Shown here: positions 45,808 through 54,828 of the stretch, piece by piece
How the letters are laid out: every line of letters starts with the position of its first letter
Numbering within the stretch: position 1 is the stretch's first letter
Assembly (NCBI RefSeq): GCF_003815655.1
Contig: NZ_CP033917.1
Coordinates: forward strand, 1,860,001 to 1,924,000
Source of the DNA: Chryseobacterium sp. G0201
GTDB taxonomy: Bacteria > Bacteroidota > Bacteroidia > Flavobacteriales > Weeksellaceae
Length of the DNA stretch: 64,000 bases
Direction: 5' to 3'
The notes under the pieces: model-generated
What the model saw: only the letters and a program-made list of their open reading frames with translations
Database searches by the model: none
Told to the model about the DNA's origin: nothing
Made by a program: the position numbers and the translations under genes

Positions 45808-46683
45808 ATGAAAGCACTTGTATTTCCTGGGCAGGGTTCTCAGTTCGTAGGAATGGGAAAAGAATTGTACGATTCTAGAAAAGATATAAAAGATCTGATG
45901 GAATCTGCCAACGAAATTTTAGGGTTCGATATCCTTTCCATTATGTTTAATGGAGCAGATGAAGATCTTAAGAAAACTGAGGTTACTCAACCTTCAATTT
46001 TTATTCATTCAGTAGCTGCTTTGAAAGCAGTAAATGGTCTTGGAGCCGAAATGGTTGCAGGGCATTCTTTAGGAGAATTTTCAGCATTAGTTGCCAACGG
46101 AGTTTTATCTTTTGACGATGGTCTGAAATTAGTTTCTGAAAGAGCAAAAGCAATGCAGGACGCTTGCAACGCAAATCCTAGTTCTATGGCAGCAATTTTA
46201 GGATTGGAAGATGCTAAAGTTGAAGAAATCTGCGCACAAATCAGCGGAATTGTTGTTCCTGCAAATTACAACTGTCCCGGACAATTGGTAATTTCGGGTG
46301 AAACTGCAGCTGTTGAAGAAGCTTGTGCAAAACTAAAAGAAGCAGGAGCAAAAAGAGCTTTATTGTTACCTGTGAATGGTGCATTCCATTCTCCATTGAT
46401 GCAGCCTGCACAAGAAAGATTGGCAGCAGCAATCGAGAAAACAAAATTCAGAAATGCAACAATTCCTGTTTATCAGAATATCACAACGACAGCGGTAACA
46501 AACCCTGACGAGATCAAACAAAATTTGATTGCACAACTGACAGGTCCTGTAAAATGGACGCAGTCAGTTCAAAATATGATTAAAGACGGTGCAACTAACT
46601 TCATTGAAGTTGGACCTGGAAAAACACTTCAAGGATTGATCAAGAAAATTGACAATTCTGTAGATGTTGCTTCTGCAATTTAA
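45808..46683 (+). CDS. fabD: Malonyl-CoA:ACP transacylase
   Basis: A 291-residue enzyme. I choose the ATG at 45808, giving MKALVFPGQGSQFVGMGKEL, the standard FabD start. An upstream frame opens at 45784 but adds an unlikely tail. The catalytic serine is in AGHSLGEFSALVA and the catalytic histidine in NGAFHSPLM, with PANYNCPGQLVISGE between them. It charges the acyl carrier protein with malonate for fatty-acid synthesis. It lies 14 bases before the GHMP kinase gene. Confidence 0.96.
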   Translation: MKALVFPGQGSQFVGMGKELYDSRKDIKDLMESANEILGFDILSIMFNGADEDLKKTEVTQPSIFIHSVAALKAVNGLGAEMVAGHSLGEFSALVANGVLSFDDGLKLVSERAKAMQDACNANPSSMAAILGLEDAKVEEICAQISGIVVPANYNCPGQLVISGETAAVEEACAKLKEAGAKRALLLPVNGAFHSPLMQPAQERLAAAIEKTKFRNATIPVYQNITTTAVTNPDEIKQNLIAQLTGPVKWTQSVQNMIKDGATNFIEVGPGKTLQGLIKKIDNSVDVASAI

Positions 46684-46697
46684 TCTAATAAAAAATC

Positions 46698-47603
46698 ATG
46701 GGCGAGATATTTTCACCGGGAAAGCTAATGCTTACTTCAGAATATTTCGCAATGGACGGAGCTCTTGTCTTAGCGGTACCAACCAAGCTAGGACAAGAGT
46801 TTTTCTTTGATGAAAACGAAGACGGGAAATCTATGATTCTCTGGGAAGCATATCATCAAAACAAATTATGGTTAAAGGCTGTCATTGATTACGAAAATTG
46901 GCAGATCATAGAAACCAACATCATTTCAAGTGCTGAATTTATCCTTAAAACCTTAAAAAACGTTCAGAGTCTTTCTGAAACCAAATTCAAAAGCACAAAT
47001 TCTTATCATTTAAAAACCAATCTTCAGTTTCCTGCCGATTATGGTCTTGGAAGTAGTTCTACTTTGATGAATAATCTTGGAGAGTGGGCTGAAATTGATT
47101 CTTTTCATTTAAATTCCATCAGTTTGGGAGGAAGCGGTTACGATATTGCGGTCGCAAAAGAGAAATCTGCTGTGCTTTTTCAAAGCAAACCTGAGATCAA
47201 ATATGAAAGGGTGAATTTTAATCCTTCTTTTAAAAATGAATTAATTTTTATTCACTTAAATCAAAAGCAGGATAGCCGCGAGGGAATCAATTTTTACAAG
47301 TCAAAAACGAAGTCTCAAAAACTGGTCGATGAATTTTCGAATCTTACAAAGAATATTTTACTATGTAACGAATTGGAAAATTTTTCCGAACTAATGTTGG
47401 TTCATGAGCAAAAAATCTCAAATTTCCTTGAAATTCCCACAGTTAAACAAAAGTTTTTTACTGATTGTCCTGTTTTCGTTAAAAGTTTAGGTGCTTGGGG
47501 TGGAGATTTTGTCATGAGTGCCAAATTTGATGGCTTTAAGGACTATTTTTGGGGAAAAGGTTTTACTACTATTTTTGAATGGTCTGGTATAATTGATTTA
47601 TAA
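46698..47603 (+). CDS. GHMP-family kinase, GYDIA type (mevalonate-kinase-like)
   Basis: A 301-residue kinase. FSPGKLMLTSEYFAMDGALVLAVP is the family's opening, PADYGLGSSSTLMNNLG the ATP-binding GLGSS loop, and LGGSGYDIAVAKEKSA the GYDIA motif. The last motif is the equivalent of GYDAA in mevalonate and phosphomevalonate kinases. Flavobacteria use the mevalonate route to isoprenoids, so the product may act there, but a sugar-kinase role cannot be ruled out. It is the second gene of the fabD unit. Confidence 0.87.
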   Translation: MGEIFSPGKLMLTSEYFAMDGALVLAVPTKLGQEFFFDENEDGKSMILWEAYHQNKLWLKAVIDYENWQIIETNIISSAEFILKTLKNVQSLSETKFKSTNSYHLKTNLQFPADYGLGSSSTLMNNLGEWAEIDSFHLNSISLGGSGYDIAVAKEKSAVLFQSKPEIKYERVNFNPSFKNELIFIHLNQKQDSREGINFYKSKTKSQKLVDEFSNLTKNILLCNELENFSELMLVHEQKISNFLEIPTVKQKFFTDCPVFVKSLGAWGGDFVMSAKFDGFKDYFWGKGFTTIFEWSGIIDL

Positions 47604-47687
47604 TCAATATTTTACAAAATTCCATTTTTATTTGCCATTCTGACTTATATCATTATATTTAAACCACCTTTAACAATTAATTAATAT

Positions 47688-47695
47688 TAATTTTG
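47688..47695 (+). promoter_or_regulatory. Possible promoter -7 box for pckA
   Basis: TAATTTTG fits TAnnTTTG and lies 35 bases before the pckA ATG in a 127-base gap. The -33 region is weak. Confidence 0.5.
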
Positions 47696-47730
47696 TTGAA
47701 CCCAATAAAGAAATAGAAAATATAAGTAAA

Positions 47731-49350
47731 ATGAAACACGCTAAAATCATCCAAGATTTAGAAAAATTAGGGATTAAAGGAGACTATGAAATTCAATATA
47801 ATCCTTCTTATGAAGAGTTGTATCAAGCAGAAATCTCTCCTGAAAATCAAGGCTTTGAGAAAGCTGAGCTTACAGAATCTGGTGCGGTATCAGTAAAAAC
47901 AGGAATTTTCACAGGTCGTTCTCCTAAAGATAGATACATTGTACAGGATGATGTTACAAAAGACACGATTTTCTGGGATGGTAAAGTTAATTTGCCAACT
48001 TCTCCGGAAATTTTCCAGTCTTGTAAGGAATTAGTGTTGAACCAACTTTCAACTTCTAAGAAAATTTATGTTGTAGATGCTTTCTGTGGAACGAATGCAG
48101 ATACAAGACTTAAAGTAAGATTCATCGTTGAAGTTGCATGGCAGGCGCATTTCGTTACTAATATGTTTATCCGTCCTTCTCACTACGAGTTGGAAAACTT
48201 CGGAGAGCCGGATTTCACTGTAATCAACGGTTCTAAAACTACAAACCCGAACTGGGAAGCTCAAGGGTTAAATTCTGAAAACTTCGTAATGTTCAACCTT
48301 ACTGAAAAGCTTCAGATCATCGGAGGAACTTGGTACGGTGGAGAAATGAAAAAAGGAATGTTTGCAATGATGAATTATTACCTTCCATTGAAAGGTATGG
48401 CATCAATGCACTGTTCTGCAAACGTAGGTGAAGAGGGAGATGTTGCTCTTTTCTTCGGACTTTCGGGAACAGGAAAAACGACTTTATCAGCAGATCCAAA
48501 AAGATATTTGATCGGTGATGATGAACATGGTTGGGATAACAATGGTGTATTTAACTACGAAGGTGGTTGTTATGCAAAAGTGATCGACCTTTCTGAAGAA
48601 AAAGAACCGGATATTTTCAGAGCGATCAAAAGAGATGCGCTTCTTGAAAACGTTGTCGTTAACAACGGAGTTTCTGATTATACAGACGGATCAATCACTG
48701 AAAACACAAGAGTTTCTTATCCGATTTATCATATCAATAAAATTGTTTTGCCTTCAAAAGCAGGTCACGCAAGCAAGATTGTTTATCTTTCAGCTGATGC
48801 GTTCGGAGTATTGCCTCCGGTATCTGTTTTGGATGAAAACCAGGCACAATATCACTTCCTTTGCGGTTATACTTCAAAATTAGCCGGAACTGAAAGAGGA
48901 ATTACTGAACCTGAACCATCTTTTTCACCAGCATTTGGTGAAGCGTTCTTAACATTACACCCAACAATGTATTCAAAAACATTGATCGGAAAAATGAAAG
49001 AACACGGTGCAAAAGCATATTTGGTTAATACAGGTTGGAACGGTACTGGAAAGAGAATTTCTTTAAAAGATACAAGAGCAATTATTGATGCAATTATTGA
49101 TGGTTCTATCGAAGATGCGCCAAAAACTAGAATTCCTATCATGAATTTGGAAGTTCCTACGGAGTTACCAAACGTTTCAGAAGGTATTTTAGATCCTAGA
49201 AATACTTATAACGATGCTTCCGAATGGGAAGAAAAAGCAAAAGATCTTGCTGCAAAATATATCAAAAACTTTGATCAGTATTGTAATACAGAAGAAGGGG
49301 AAAAGCTTATCGCTTCCGGACCTCAATTACAGCAACAGACAACAAACTAA
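47731..49350 (+). CDS. pckA: Phosphoenolpyruvate carboxykinase (ATP)
   Basis: A 539-residue enzyme for gluconeogenesis that converts oxaloacetate and ATP to phosphoenolpyruvate, ADP and CO2. [22 protein letters not shown] is the P-loop, [23 protein letters not shown] holds the metal-binding aspartate, and [20 protein letters not shown] residues follow. The N-terminal [11 protein letters not shown] block is also present. It has its own promoter region and a strong terminator. Carbon-source control is expected, but no specific operator is seen. Confidence 0.97.
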   Translation: MKHAKIIQDLEKLGIKGDYEIQYNPSYEELYQAEISPENQGFEKAELTESGAVSVKTGIFTGRSPKDRYIVQDDVTKDTIFWDGKVNLPTSPEIFQSCKELVLNQLSTSKKIYVVDAFCGTNADTRLKVRFIVEVAWQAHFVTNMFIRPSHYELENFGEPDFTVINGSKTTNPNWEAQGLNSENFVMFNLTEKLQIIGGTWYGGEMKKGMFAMMNYYLPLKGMASMHCSANVGEEGDVALFFGLSGTGKTTLSADPKRYLIGDDEHGWDNNGVFNYEGGCYAKVIDLSEEKEPDIFRAIKRDALLENVVVNNGVSDYTDGSITENTRVSYPIYHINKIVLPSKAGHASKIVYLSADAFGVLPPVSVLDENQAQYHFLCGYTSKLAGTERGITEPEPSFSPAFGEAFLTLHPTMYSKTLIGKMKEHGAKAYLVNTGWNGTGKRISLKDTRAIIDAIIDGSIEDAPKTRIPIMNLEVPTELPNVSEGILDPRNTYNDASEWEEKAKDLAAKYIKNFDQYCNTEEGEKLIASGPQLQQQTTN

Positions 49351-49358
49351 AAATAGAA

Positions 49359-49389
49359 ATCCTCATCAATGCGATGAGGATTTTTTTTG
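49359..49389 (+). terminator. Intrinsic terminator after pckA
   Basis: ATCCTCATC and GATGAGGAT form a perfect nine-base stem with loop AATGC, followed by eight T residues. Confidence 0.95.
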
Positions 49390-49400
49390 TATATATATTT

Positions 49401-49499
49401 AGATGCTTCGACTCCGCTCAGCATGATATTCCTAATACTAATCGTTTTATTACAACATACTTTATTAGCGATGTCATGCTGAGCGGAGTCGAAGCATCT
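49401..49499. repeat. Long inverted repeat with 26-base perfect arms (REP/MITE-like)
   Basis: The left arm is 49401-49426 (starts AGATGCTTCGACTCCGC, ends AGCATGA) and the right arm 49474-49499 is its exact reverse complement. The spacer is 47 bases. It lies between the pckA terminator and the aroQ end. I recognise the core TGCTGAGCGGAGTCGAAGCA as a repeat that occurs many times in flavobacterial and other genomes. It may also act as a terminator between the convergent genes. Confidence 0.9.
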
Positions 49500-49520
49500 C
49501 TTATTTTGAATTTTAATAAA

Positions 49521-49928
49521 TTATTTAAAACTCAAAATCGCCAATCTATATCCATCCATTCCAAAACCGGACAAAACCGCATCAGTATTTGCAGCCGTCA
49601 CAGACTTCTGGCGAAATTCTTCTCTTTTATAAATATTACTAATGTGAACTTCCACTTTTTGCTTCTGAATATTCTTTAAACAATCAGCAATCGCGTAAGA
49701 ATAATGCGTAAAAGCTCCCGGATTGATCACCAGCGCATCAAAATCATCTTCCTGAAGTCTGTTAATCAACTCACCTTCAATGTTTGATTGGTAATATTGT
49801 ATTTCATGAGAAGAAAATTCAGACTTTACATTTTCCAAATAATCTTCCATAGAAACTGTTCCGTATATTTCTGGTTCTCTTGTACCTAAAAGATTCAAAT
49901 TAGGACCATTGACAATTAAAATTTTCAT
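49521..49928 (-). CDS. aroQ: Type II 3-dehydroquinate dehydratase
   Basis: A 135-residue enzyme of the shikimate pathway. MKILIVNGPNLNLLGTREPEIYGT is the N-terminal active-site block with the catalytic tyrosine, ALVINPGAFTHYSYAIADCL holds the next conserved residues and VEVHISNIYKREEFRQKS the catalytic histidine loop. The length is slightly short but complete. It converges on pckA with the inverted repeat between them. The upstream 240 bases contain the promoter and riboswitch of the opposite-strand susC gene. Confidence 0.96.
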   Translation of the reverse strand: MKILIVNGPNLNLLGTREPEIYGTVSMEDYLENVKSEFSSHEIQYYQSNIEGELINRLQEDDFDALVINPGAFTHYSYAIADCLKNIQKQKVEVHISNIYKREEFRQKSVTAANTDAVLSGFGMDGYRLAILSFK

Positions 49929-50116
49929 TCTATAAAATTAAAAACTTTTTTCAATTAAGACTGAAATTTTTCATTTTTAGTGAAAATCCACTTTTACATT
50001 ATTTTTAATGATATTTCTCATATTTGAAAATTTAACATTTTGTATAACTGTCTATTTTAGTGATTTTTAAGTTTAAATTAACTTAATTTTCATAAAATTA
50101 TAATTAAAAAACTTAA

Positions 50117-50137
50117 AGTCTACTTGTTTTGTAGACT
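50117..50137. promoter_or_regulatory. Palindromic operator candidate over the riboswitch promoter
   Basis: AGTCTAC at 50117-50123 and GTAGACT at 50131-50137 are perfect inverted arms around a seven-base centre. The -33 box TTG (50124-50126) lies in the centre, so a dimeric regulator bound here would block RNA polymerase. The regulator is unknown. Confidence 0.65.
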
Positions 50138-50154
50138 AATTGTTTTTAGATTTG
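50124..50154 (+). promoter_or_regulatory. Promoter of the SAM-riboswitch susC/susD operon
   Basis: TTG at 50124-50126, 20 bases and TAGATTTG at 50147-50154 match the Bacteroidetes consensus. Transcription should start near 50160, just before the riboswitch. Confidence 0.75.
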
Positions 50155-50170
50155 CAGTCATATTTCGATC

Positions 50171-50267
50171 GGCTTATAAAGAAAGATGGAGGGAACTGAC
50201 CCTATGAAATCTTAACAACCTGCAGAAAGCAAGGTGTTACATTCAGCCTTTAAAGGAACAATAAGCA
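50171..50267 (+). ncRNA. SAM-I (S-box) riboswitch aptamer
   Basis: The P1 helix pairs GCTTAT (50172-50177) with ATAAGC (50261-50266). Inside lie the S-box signatures AGATGGAGGGAACTGACCC, the TATGAAATCTT kink-turn strand, TAACAACCTGC and GCAAGGTGTTACATTCAGCC, in the canonical order. This is a full SAM-I aptamer, which binds S-adenosylmethionine. The following terminator hairpin makes it an OFF switch. AGCATTTGG (50264-50272) can pair with the left arm of that terminator when SAM is absent, which fits an antiterminator. Members usually control methionine and cysteine genes. Confidence 0.93.
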
Positions 50268-50291
50268 TTTGGTTAATCGTATTTATCGATG

Positions 50292-50326
50292 CCCTTTGCT
50301 AACTTTTCTGCAAAGGGTTAATTTTT
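50292..50326 (+). terminator. Riboswitch expression-platform terminator
   Basis: CCCTTTGC (50292-50299) and GCAAAGGG (50310-50317) form a perfect eight-base stem over a ten-base loop, followed by TTAATTTTT. It lies 25 bases after the aptamer and 24 before the susC ATG, as expected for transcriptional control by SAM. Confidence 0.9.
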
Positions 50327-50350
50327 AATATTTGATAAATAAAATTGATT

Positions 50351-53260
50351 ATGATTAGCAAAAAATTAATTAATTCTAAAATTTGGATTCCGCCAGTTGC
50401 TGTGTTTTTCTTAGGAATTGCAAGTGTACATGGGCAGGACACAAAAAAAGATACTCTTCGCGAAAAAGAAATAGATGAAGTAGTCGTGGTAGCTTACGGA
50501 AAAGCTAAAAAAACAAGTTATACAGGTTCGGTAGCAACGATTTCGAGTGAAAAGATCAATAACAGGCCAGTTACCAATATTACAAAAGCTTTGGAAGGAC
50601 AAGTTCCGGGGCTTCAGGCAGTAAGTTCCTCAGGACAGCCAGGTTCAACAGCTTCGATCAGAATTCGTGGAATTGGTTCAGTGAGCGCTTCAAGCAATCC
50701 GTTGTTTGTCGTTGACGGAATTCCTTTTGACGGAAATATCAATTCCATCAGCCCAAACGATATAGAATCGATCAGTGTTTTGAAAGATGCAACGGCTAGT
50801 TCATTATACGGTTCAAGAGGAGCTAATGGAATTATTATCATCACAACAAAATCAGGTAAAAAAGGAGAGGCTCGAGTGAATTTTAATATCAGTCAGGGTT
50901 TTTCAAGCAGAGCAGTAAAAGATTATGAGCAGGTAAGCACCGATCAATATTACGAATTGTATTGGGAAGCATTGAGAAATGGTTATAAATCAAGTCAAGT
51001 TTCTTCTCAGCAGGCTGCGCAGATGGCAACTGATAATTTGGTGAATGCTTTGGGAATTAATCCTTATGGAGCAGGTTACCCAAGCCCTGTAGGAACAGAC
51101 GGGAAACTTTTAACAGGTGCAACAACTTTATGGAATGACAACTGGAAAGATATTTTGCAAAGAACAGCTTCAAGAAATCAGGTTGACTTAGATTTCAGTG
51201 GAGGAAATGAAAAGAGTAATTATTTTTTCTCTTTAGGATATTTGGATGATAAAGGAATTGCGATAGAATCTGGTTTTAAAAAATACAGTGCAAGATTAAA
51301 AATCAATTCTGAAGTTAAAAAATGGTTGAATGTCGGAGCGAATTTAGCCTACACGAACAGTCTTCAGGAGGCACCGCCTTCGTCAGATTCAAGAACAGAT
51401 AACGTGATCAATGCGGCGAGAGTGATTCCGTCTTTTTATCCTTATTATGAAAGAAATGCTGACGGAAGTTATAAATTGGATTCCAACGGAAATTACATTT
51501 ATGATTTCGGGAAATACAGACCAACAAGCGCTTTGCAGAATGAAAATGCAGCCGCTACGTTGCCTTTAGATAAAAATGAAAACAGAGAAGATAACTTTTC
51601 AGGAAAAGGTTTTGCAGAATTTACTTTCTTGCCGGAACTGAAATTCAGAACAAGCTTTTCTGTTGATTTAGTGAATTACAACGGTCATTATTATACCAAT
51701 CCATTGTTGGGAGAAGGTGCGGAAATTGGAGGTTCGGTAACGAAAACCAACTCGAGAACGCTTTCTTATACGACAAGTAATATTTTGACTTACGATAAAA
51801 AATTCGGACAGCACCACATCAATATTTTGGGTGGTCAGGAATTTTATCATTATGAATATCAGACGATTTCTGGAAGCAGAAGCCAGTTTTCACTTCCTTA
51901 CTACTATGAACCGGATGCAGCAGCGTTGTTAGGTGGTTTCAGTGGAAACAGCGATAAGTTGGGATTATTAAGCTTCTTAGGAAAAGCAGAATATGATTAT
52001 CAGAATAAATACTTCCTTTCCGGATCAGTAAGATCTGATGGATCTTCAAGATTTTCTCCTGAAAACAGATGGGGAACGTTCTGGTCAGTCGGTGGTTCTT
52101 GGAAAGCTTCGAATGAAGATTTTATTAAAAATTTAAATTTCTTCAATCAATTAACGCTTCGTGCGAGTTATGGAGGGCAAGGAAACGATAAATTAAGTAC
52201 GTATTATGCTTACCAAAGTTTATATACTTTTTACAATAATTTGGGTGAAGGTGGAACGGTAGCTAGTAAATTACCAACTCCGGATTTAAAGTGGGAAACC
52301 AACCTTAATTTAAATGTAGGTTTGGAATTCGCGATTTTGAAAAACAGAATTAAAGGTAACGTAGAATATTTCCAACGCCAAAGTAAAGATCTTTTATTTG
52401 GAATGCCTTTGGCGCCGTCATTAGGTTTTACCGAGTATCAGGCAAATATTGGCGAATTGAAAAATACTGGTTTTGAGTTTTCATTATTCACAACTCCGAT
52501 CAAAACAAAAGATTTTGAATGGAATGTTGATCTTAATTTAAGCACTTTAAATAATAAAATCACAAAACTTCCGAAAGGTTCAATTGTAAGTGGAACAAAA
52601 CTGTTACAGGTCGGAGGTTCAATCTACGATTTCTTCATTCCTGAATGGGTTGGGGTAGATCCTAGTAACGGAAATCCACTTTGGAAAACAATTACGACCG
52701 ATGCCAACGGAAATACGGTAGAAGGAACAACTTCAGAATATGCAAAAGCTACAAAAACATTGCAAGGATCATCACTTCCTAAAGTTATGGGAGGTTTGAC
52801 GACAAGTTTAGCATATAAAAACTTCGATTTCTCAACATTGGTGACTTTCAGTATCGGAGGAAAGATTTTAGATACCGATTACACGATGTTAATGCATAAC
52901 GGAAGTTCGGCAGGACGAGCTTGGAGTGCTGAAATGCTGAACAGATGGACTCCTGAAAATACAATTACAGACGTTCCGAAATTAAGTACAACAACCAATA
53001 ACTGGACTTCAACTTCATCAAGATTTTTATACTCAGGAACGTATGCGAGAATCAAAAATGTGAGCTTAGGTTACACGCTTCCATCAGATTATTTTGGAAA
53101 ATTAGGGTTGAAAAAATTCAGAATTTATGTTCAGGCAGAAAACCTTTTAACATTCTACAAACATAAAGGAATGGATCCGGAACAGACATTAGACGGAACA
53201 ACCTACTATAGATATCCTGCGATGAGAACGATAACTTTTGGTTTACAGGCAACTCTTTAA
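50351..53260 (+). CDS. SusC/RagA-family TonB-dependent receptor under SAM-riboswitch control
   Basis: A 969-residue outer-membrane receptor. I choose the ATG at 50351 (MISKKLINSKIWIPPVAVFFLG, a signal peptide ending near VHGQ). A TTG two codons earlier is also open. The plug begins with KEIDEVVVVAYGKAKKTSYTG and carries VPGLQAVSSSGQPGSTASIR, NPLFVVDGIPFDG and SSLYGSRGANGIIIITTKSGKK. The barrel ends YPAMRTITFGLQATL. The N-terminal carboxypeptidase-like domain is absent. The riboswitch suggests that it imports a methionine- or sulphur-related nutrient and not a glycan. It pairs with the SusD-like gene 18 bases downstream. Confidence 0.94.
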   Translation: MISKKLINSKIWIPPVAVFFLGIASVHGQDTKKDTLREKEIDEVVVVAYGKAKKTSYTGSVATISSEKINNRPVTNITKALEGQVPGLQAVSSSGQPGSTASIRIRGIGSVSASSNPLFVVDGIPFDGNINSISPNDIESISVLKDATASSLYGSRGANGIIIITTKSGKKGEARVNFNISQGFSSRAVKDYEQVSTDQYYELYWEALRNGYKSSQVSSQQAAQMATDNLVNALGINPYGAGYPSPVGTDGKLLTGATTLWNDNWKDILQRTASRNQVDLDFSGGNEKSNYFFSLGYLDDKGIAIESGFKKYSARLKINSEVKKWLNVGANLAYTNSLQEAPPSSDSRTDNVINAARVIPSFYPYYERNADGSYKLDSNGNYIYDFGKYRPTSALQNENAAATLPLDKNENREDNFSGKGFAEFTFLPELKFRTSFSVDLVNYNGHYYTNPLLGEGAEIGGSVTKTNSRTLSYTTSNILTYDKKFGQHHINILGGQEFYHYEYQTISGSRSQFSLPYYYEPDAAALLGGFSGNSDKLGLLSFLGKAEYDYQNKYFLSGSVRSDGSSRFSPENRWGTFWSVGGSWKASNEDFIKNLNFFNQLTLRASYGGQGNDKLSTYYAYQSLYTFYNNLGEGGTVASKLPTPDLKWETNLNLNVGLEFAILKNRIKGNVEYFQRQSKDLLFGMPLAPSLGFTEYQANIGELKNTGFEFSLFTTPIKTKDFEWNVDLNLSTLNNKITKLPKGSIVSGTKLLQVGGSIYDFFIPEWVGVDPSNGNPLWKTITTDANGNTVEGTTSEYAKATKTLQGSSLPKVMGGLTTSLAYKNFDFSTLVTFSIGGKILDTDYTMLMHNGSSAGRAWSAEMLNRWTPENTITDVPKLSTTTNNWTSTSSRFLYSGTYARIKNVSLGYTLPSDYFGKLGLKKFRIYVQAENLLTFYKHKGMDPEQTLDGTTYYRYPAMRTITFGLQATL

Positions 53261-53278
53261 ACATTTAAAATTAAGATA

Positions 53279-54772
53279 ATGAAAAATTTAAAATATCTAT
53301 CTTTTGCTTTAATCACTTTATTTTCATTCATAAGCTGTGAAAGCGATCTGGAAACTGCTCCGACCAATCAAGCCGATGAAGCGGAGGTTTTCAAAACTGC
53401 AGAAAGTGCAGAAACAGTAATCAACGGAACTTGGGCAAAATTCAACGATGACGGAACAACCTATGCAAACATTGGTTATTCAACAGTGTTGAGAACAAGT
53501 GATGCAATGGGAAGCGACGTTGCGGTTTTGACCAATAAATATGGCTTTCCCGGAGCTTACGCCTTTACAGATTTGGTGAATAATACCGGAAGCCGACCTC
53601 TTTATATCTGGAATTCGTTGTATTCTGTGATCAATAATATGAACAATGTGATCGCGAGAATTGATGCTGCAGAAGGAACTCAGGATAAGAAAAATCAGGT
53701 GAAAGGTCAGGCAAAAGCGTTGAGAGCATTTTGTTATTTTAACTTGGCGAGTTTTTATCAGTTCAGTTATTTTAAAGATAAAAATGCTTTAACGGCTCCG
53801 ATTTATACCGAACCGACAACGACAAGCTCAGTTGGAAAGAAAAAAGCAAGTCTTGAAGAAATTTATGCGTTGATTAAAAGTGATTTGACAGATGCAGACA
53901 ATTTACTTCAAAATTATACAAGAAATAATAAAGATAAAATTGATAGATCTGTTGTAAATGGTTTGTTGGCAAGAGTTTATTTAAATACAGGAGATTGGAC
54001 GAAAGCTGTAGCTTCTGCAAAAATTGCCAGAAACGGATATGCTTTAATGACTGCCGAAAAATATAAAGACGGCTTCAACGACATCAGCAACGGAGAATGG
54101 ATTTGGGGGCACGGACAAACGCAGGAGCAATCTGGTGAAAGTTATGCTTTCCACTTTTTGGATGTTTCGTCTTCGGGAAGTTATTATTACAGCTTCATGG
54201 CAGATCCTTATTTCAAAGATTTGTTTGATACAAATGATATCCGTTATTCTCTGTTCTCATGGGACGGAAATCCTGGAAGAGAAGGACTTTTGAGATATGC
54301 AAAGTTTAAATTTAAAGCTAATTTAATTGCAGATATCGTTTTCATGAGAGCTGCCGAAATGTATTTAATTGAAGCTGAAGCTGAAGCCAGAAACGGAAAT
54401 GTTACCAATGCCGTAGCAGTTTTAAATCAATTAAAAGCGGCAAGAAATGCCAATGTTTATAGCGGATCTTTGGCACAAAATGATGTGATTAAAGAAGTTT
54501 TAATTGAAAGAAGAAAAGAATTATTCGGAGAAGGATTTTCGTTATCTGATATCATCAGAACGCAGGGAACTGTTGCGAGAAAAGCTTATACAAATTCAAA
54601 CGGACAGGCCATTCAGGTACAAATTACAACGCCGGATGGGGTCGTGAAAACCGTCAACGGAAGAGGTCATACGATTTTTGCTCTCCCTGATCAAACGCCG
54701 TTTGTTGCGAATAGCAGATATTATTTGTTTTCAATTCCTCAAAAGGAGATTGAGAATAATCCCAACCTTTAA
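53279..54772 (+). CDS. SusD/RagB-family outer-membrane lipoprotein
   Basis: A 497-residue lipoprotein with the signal peptide MKNLKYLSFALITLFSFISC and the lipidated cysteine at residue 20. Helical repeats follow with GQAKALRAFCYFNLASFYQFSY and VVNGLLARVYLNTGDWTKAV. The conserved C-terminal segment includes VLIERRKELFGEGFSLSDIIR. It forms the outer lid of the SusC channel encoded upstream and shares the riboswitch-controlled transcript. No enzyme gene follows, so the pair is a stand-alone importer. Confidence 0.92.
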   Translation: MKNLKYLSFALITLFSFISCESDLETAPTNQADEAEVFKTAESAETVINGTWAKFNDDGTTYANIGYSTVLRTSDAMGSDVAVLTNKYGFPGAYAFTDLVNNTGSRPLYIWNSLYSVINNMNNVIARIDAAEGTQDKKNQVKGQAKALRAFCYFNLASFYQFSYFKDKNALTAPIYTEPTTTSSVGKKKASLEEIYALIKSDLTDADNLLQNYTRNNKDKIDRSVVNGLLARVYLNTGDWTKAVASAKIARNGYALMTAEKYKDGFNDISNGEWIWGHGQTQEQSGESYAFHFLDVSSSGSYYYSFMADPYFKDLFDTNDIRYSLFSWDGNPGREGLLRYAKFKFKANLIADIVFMRAAEMYLIEAEAEARNGNVTNAVAVLNQLKAARNANVYSGSLAQNDVIKEVLIERRKELFGEGFSLSDIIRTQGTVARKAYTNSNGQAIQVQITTPDGVVKTVNGRGHTIFALPDQTPFVANSRYYLFSIPQKEIENNPNL

Positions 54773-54792
54773 ATATTAGATTAGATTTTTTT

Positions 54793-54828
54793 AAGAGCCA
54801 TTACTTTATGTGATTGCTCTTTTTTTAT
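54793..54828 (+). terminator. Terminator after the second susD
   Basis: AAGAGCCATTAC (54793-54804) pairs with GTGATTGCTCTT (54810-54821) with one mismatch and one wobble, followed by seven T residues. The reverse gene ends at 54825, so it may serve both directions. Confidence 0.8.

Noticed and set aside
49374..49679. A 101-codon open frame across the inverted repeat after pckA.
   Set aside because: It reads through the repeat, its translation (DSAQHD, MLSGVEAS) is the known spurious product of this repeat, and it overlaps aroQ.
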